A DNA stretch of 64,000 nt, taken from NCBI RefSeq assembly GCF_000619825.1, contig NZ_JHUW01000007.1:372001-436000 (forward strand), in the 5' to 3' direction. This document shows, piece after piece, positions 61,913-64,000 of this stretch. Below the pieces are notes generated by a model, which was given only the letters and a program-made list of their open reading frames with translations, did not search any database and was not told where the DNA came from. The DNA is from Prevotella sp. MA2016 (lineage in GTDB: Bacteria > Bacteroidota > Bacteroidia > Bacteroidales > Bacteroidaceae). Position numbers and translations under genes: made by a program. Each line of letters begins with the position of its first letter. Positions within the stretch are counted from its first letter, which is position 1.

Positions 61913-63085
61913 ATGAAAAAAATCATGATAGTCTTCGGTACTCGTCCTGAAGCAATTAAAATGGCACCTCTGGTTATCCAACTGAAAAGAGAAGCGGCCC
62001 ATTTTGATACAGTAGTGTGTGTGACGGGACAGCACCGTGAGATGCTAGATCAAGTTCTTGATATTTTTGATATCAAACCCGATTACAACTTAAACATCAT
62101 GAAACTGGGGCAAGACCTGTATGATGTGACCAGTCGTGTGTTGTTGGGCATGCGTGAGGTATTGCAGAAAGAACAGCCCGACATGGTGCTGGTTCATGGC
62201 GACACAACCACTTCCACAGCGGCAGCATTGGCAGCTTTCTATCAGCAAATACCTGTCGGTCATGTAGAGGCTGGTTTGCGTACTTATAATATATACAGTC
62301 CCTGGCCAGAGGAGATGAACCGCCAGCTGACGGGACGTATAGCCACCTATCATTTTGCGCCCACCCCCATGTGCCGCAAGAATCTGTTGAACGAGAACAT
62401 TGATGAAAACAAAATTGCTATCACAGGAAACACCGTTATTGATGCTCTCTATATGGTGGTAAACAGACTGAAGAATGATACGACTCTGGCTAATAAACAA
62501 AACGAGATTATCAGGGAAGCCGGATACGACTGCAACAGGCTTTCAAGCGGCAGACAGCTGGTACTGATTACCGCCCATCGTCGTGAGAATTTCGGCGACA
62601 GTTTTATTCACATGATAACAGCTATAAAAGAACTGAGCCGGAAATATCCCAACGTGGACTTTGTCTATCCTATGCATCCCAACCCCAATGTGCGCAAACC
62701 TATTCATGAGGTATTCGGTGAGAAACTGGAAAACCTAGGCAACATGTTTTTCATCGAGCCGTTGCAATATTTGGAGTTTGTTTACCTGATGGAGAAATCG
62801 ACTATTGTTCTCACCGACAGTGGTGGTATTCAGGAAGAGGCTCCCAGCCTAGGTAAGCCTGTATTAGTGATGCGTGACACCACTGAGCGGCCTGAAGCAT
62901 TGACGGCAGGCACCGTGAAACTGGTGGGTACCGACTTTGACAAAATCGTGGACGAAGTTAGCACACTGCTTGACAATCCAGCTGAATATGTTAAAATGAG
63001 CCAAGCCGTCAACCCGTATGGAGACGGAAAGGCTTGTAAACGAATCATCAATATACTAAAAAACAAATCTGTATCCGAATTATGA
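61913..63085 (+). CDS. wecB: UDP-N-acetylglucosamine 2-epimerase (non-hydrolysing)
   Basis: A 390-residue enzyme converting UDP-GlcNAc to UDP-ManNAc. Family motifs are GTRPEAIKMAPL at the start, VTGQHREMLDQVL, LVHGDTTTS, HVEAGLRT, TGNTVIDAL, ITAHRRENFG and the UDP-binding DSGGIQEEAPSLGKPVLVMRDTTERPEA. Length is normal. It lies three bases after the heparinase-like gene and overlaps wecC by four bases (ATGA). Confidence 0.95.
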   Translation: MKKIMIVFGTRPEAIKMAPLVIQLKREAAHFDTVVCVTGQHREMLDQVLDIFDIKPDYNLNIMKLGQDLYDVTSRVLLGMREVLQKEQPDMVLVHGDTTTSTAAALAAFYQQIPVGHVEAGLRTYNIYSPWPEEMNRQLTGRIATYHFAPTPMCRKNLLNENIDENKIAITGNTVIDALYMVVNRLKNDTTLANKQNEIIREAGYDCNRLSSGRQLVLITAHRRENFGDSFIHMITAIKELSRKYPNVDFVYPMHPNPNVRKPIHEVFGEKLENLGNMFFIEPLQYLEFVYLMEKSTIVLTDSGGIQEEAPSLGKPVLVMRDTTERPEALTAGTVKLVGTDFDKIVDEVSTLLDNPAEYVKMSQAVNPYGDGKACKRIINILKNKSVSEL

Positions 63086-64000
63086 AAGCATGCTTTATGG
63101 GACTTGGCTATATAGGATTGCCAACGTCAGTCATTGCAGCTAAACACGGGGTAAAAATTGTAGGCGTTGACATCAATCCACAGGTGGTTAATATGACCAA
63201 CCAAGGTCGCCTGCATATCATTGAGCCAGGAATGAAGGAGATGCTACAGGAAGTAGTAAATAATGGATGTCTGCATGCCAGTAATACCCCAGAGGTAAGC
63301 GATGCCTACTTCATGGTGGTTCCCACCCCATTTAAAGGAGACCACGAACCAGACATCTCCTATGTTGAGTCGGCCACACGCATGGTACTCCCTCTGCTGA
63401 AACAGGGAGACCTATATGTTATTGAATCGACATCGCCCGTCGGTACAACTGAAAAGATGGCCGAACTCATTTTTACCGAGCGTCCTGAACTAAGAGACCA
63501 TGTATACATTGCCTACTGCCCGGAGCGTGTGTTGCCTGGCAATGTCGTTTACGAACTCATACATAACGACCGCGTCATCGGTGGACTCAACGAGGCCTCG
63601 ACCAAGAAAGCTCAGGAATTCTACAGTCTGTTCGTACAAGGCACACTTCACCCAACGGACTGCAAAACTGCCGAAATGTGCAAACTGACAGAGAACAGTT
63701 GCCGCGACATGCAGATTGCCTTTGCCAACGAGTTAAGCATCATCTGCGAAAAGGCTGGTATCAATGTCTGGGAGCTTATCAGCCTGGCAAACAAGCACCC
63801 TCGCGTAAATATATTGCAGCCTGGTTGTGGTGTGGGAGGCCACTGCATAGCCGTCGATCCCTACTTCATTAGCAGCGAGTTCCCCAAAGAGGCCAGGATG
63901 ATTGCTATGGCCCGTGAAGTGAACAACTCCAAGGCTGACTGGTGTGCCGAAAAAGTTCAGAATGCCATGCTCCGCTTTGAACTTGACAAAAAGCGCAAAC
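63082..64000 (+). CDS. wecC: UDP-N-acetyl-D-mannosamine dehydrogenase (partial)
   Basis: The first 306 residues of a UDP-ManNAc dehydrogenase, cut by the window end (full length is usually about 400-420). NAD-binding start FMGLGYIGLPTSVIAAKHG, VVPTPFKG, STSPVGTTEKM, CPERVLPGN and the catalytic cysteine in GCGVGGHCIAVDPYF (about residue 252) are present. It oxidises UDP-ManNAc from WecB to UDP-ManNAcA for the repeat unit. Its start overlaps the wecB stop. Confidence 0.94.
   Translation, partial: MKACFMGLGYIGLPTSVIAAKHGVKIVGVDINPQVVNMTNQGRLHIIEPGMKEMLQEVVNNGCLHASNTPEVSDAYFMVVPTPFKGDHEPDISYVESATRMVLPLLKQGDLYVIESTSPVGTTEKMAELIFTERPELRDHVYIAYCPERVLPGNVVYELIHNDRVIGGLNEASTKKAQEFYSLFVQGTLHPTDCKTAEMCKLTENSCRDMQIAFANELSIICEKAGINVWELISLANKHPRVNILQPGCGVGGHCIAVDPYFISSEFPKEARMIAMAREVNNSKADWCAEKVQNAMLRFELDKKRK

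Noticed and set aside
1-64000. tRNA, rRNA, CRISPR array, integrase or attachment site
   Set aside because: Scanned by eye on both strands; no cloverleaf with a CCA-type acceptor, regularly spaced identical repeats, or recombinase gene was found.

Overview
The window looks like chromosome of a Bacteroidota member, most likely a Prevotellaceae species (Prevotella, Segatella or Xylanibacter type). The grounds are the SusC/SusD-type uptake genes, a gldK-L-M-N type IX secretion operon, a UpxY-type antiterminator, lipoproteins with Bacteroidota-style lipoboxes, and repeated TAnnTTTG -7 promoter boxes. No rRNA, tRNA, CRISPR array or intact mobile element was seen.

Layout. 1-1908: end of a TonB-dependent receptor operon (receptor, DUF4249 lipoprotein, small FecR-C/DUF4974 protein). 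1930-12537: housekeeping and envelope genes: gamma carbonic anhydrase, metallophosphoesterase, waaA, gltX, a PgpH-type HD phosphodiesterase, a FadL-type porin and priA. 12547-19091: a small beta-barrel protein and the type IX secretion operon, read right to left as porP/sprF, gldK, gldL, gldM, gldN. 19246-23852: a secreted glutaminase-like protein, then a PadR regulator with a PspC membrane protein. 23917-39776: a polysaccharide utilisation locus, all on the minus strand: susC, susD, susE; a separately transcribed SusR-like sensor-regulator; and a third unit of GH31, GH97 and GH38 enzymes. 39828-41251: a decayed junction with a small winged-helix gene, gene remnants, hairpins and an IS-like transposase relic.

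From 41280 to the right edge lie two adjacent surface-polysaccharide loci. The first (41280-51902) has an ABC exporter (Wzm/Wzt type), four glycosyltransferases, an AAA+ ATPase inserted between two paralogous glycosyltransferases, and a TagF-like polymerase with an IspD/TarI-like cytidylyltransferase and an epimerase/reductase. That combination suggests a phospho-alditol (teichoic-acid-like) polymer. The second (52305-64000) starts with a leader, a PqqD-like protein, UpxY and a nucleotidyltransferase-fold protein. It continues with Wzy polymerase, Wzx flippase, an acetyltransferase, a WbsX-type protein, a GT4 glycosyltransferase, a heparinase-like protein, and wecB/wecC, which make UDP-ManNAcA. 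wecC runs off the window.

Scars of gene loss lie in and around these loci: a LytTR domain fragment between them, a 47-codon acetyltransferase stub, a transposase relic at the left border, and an out-of-frame start codon in pqqD. All functions are inferred from sequence motifs read by eye; no database search was possible.
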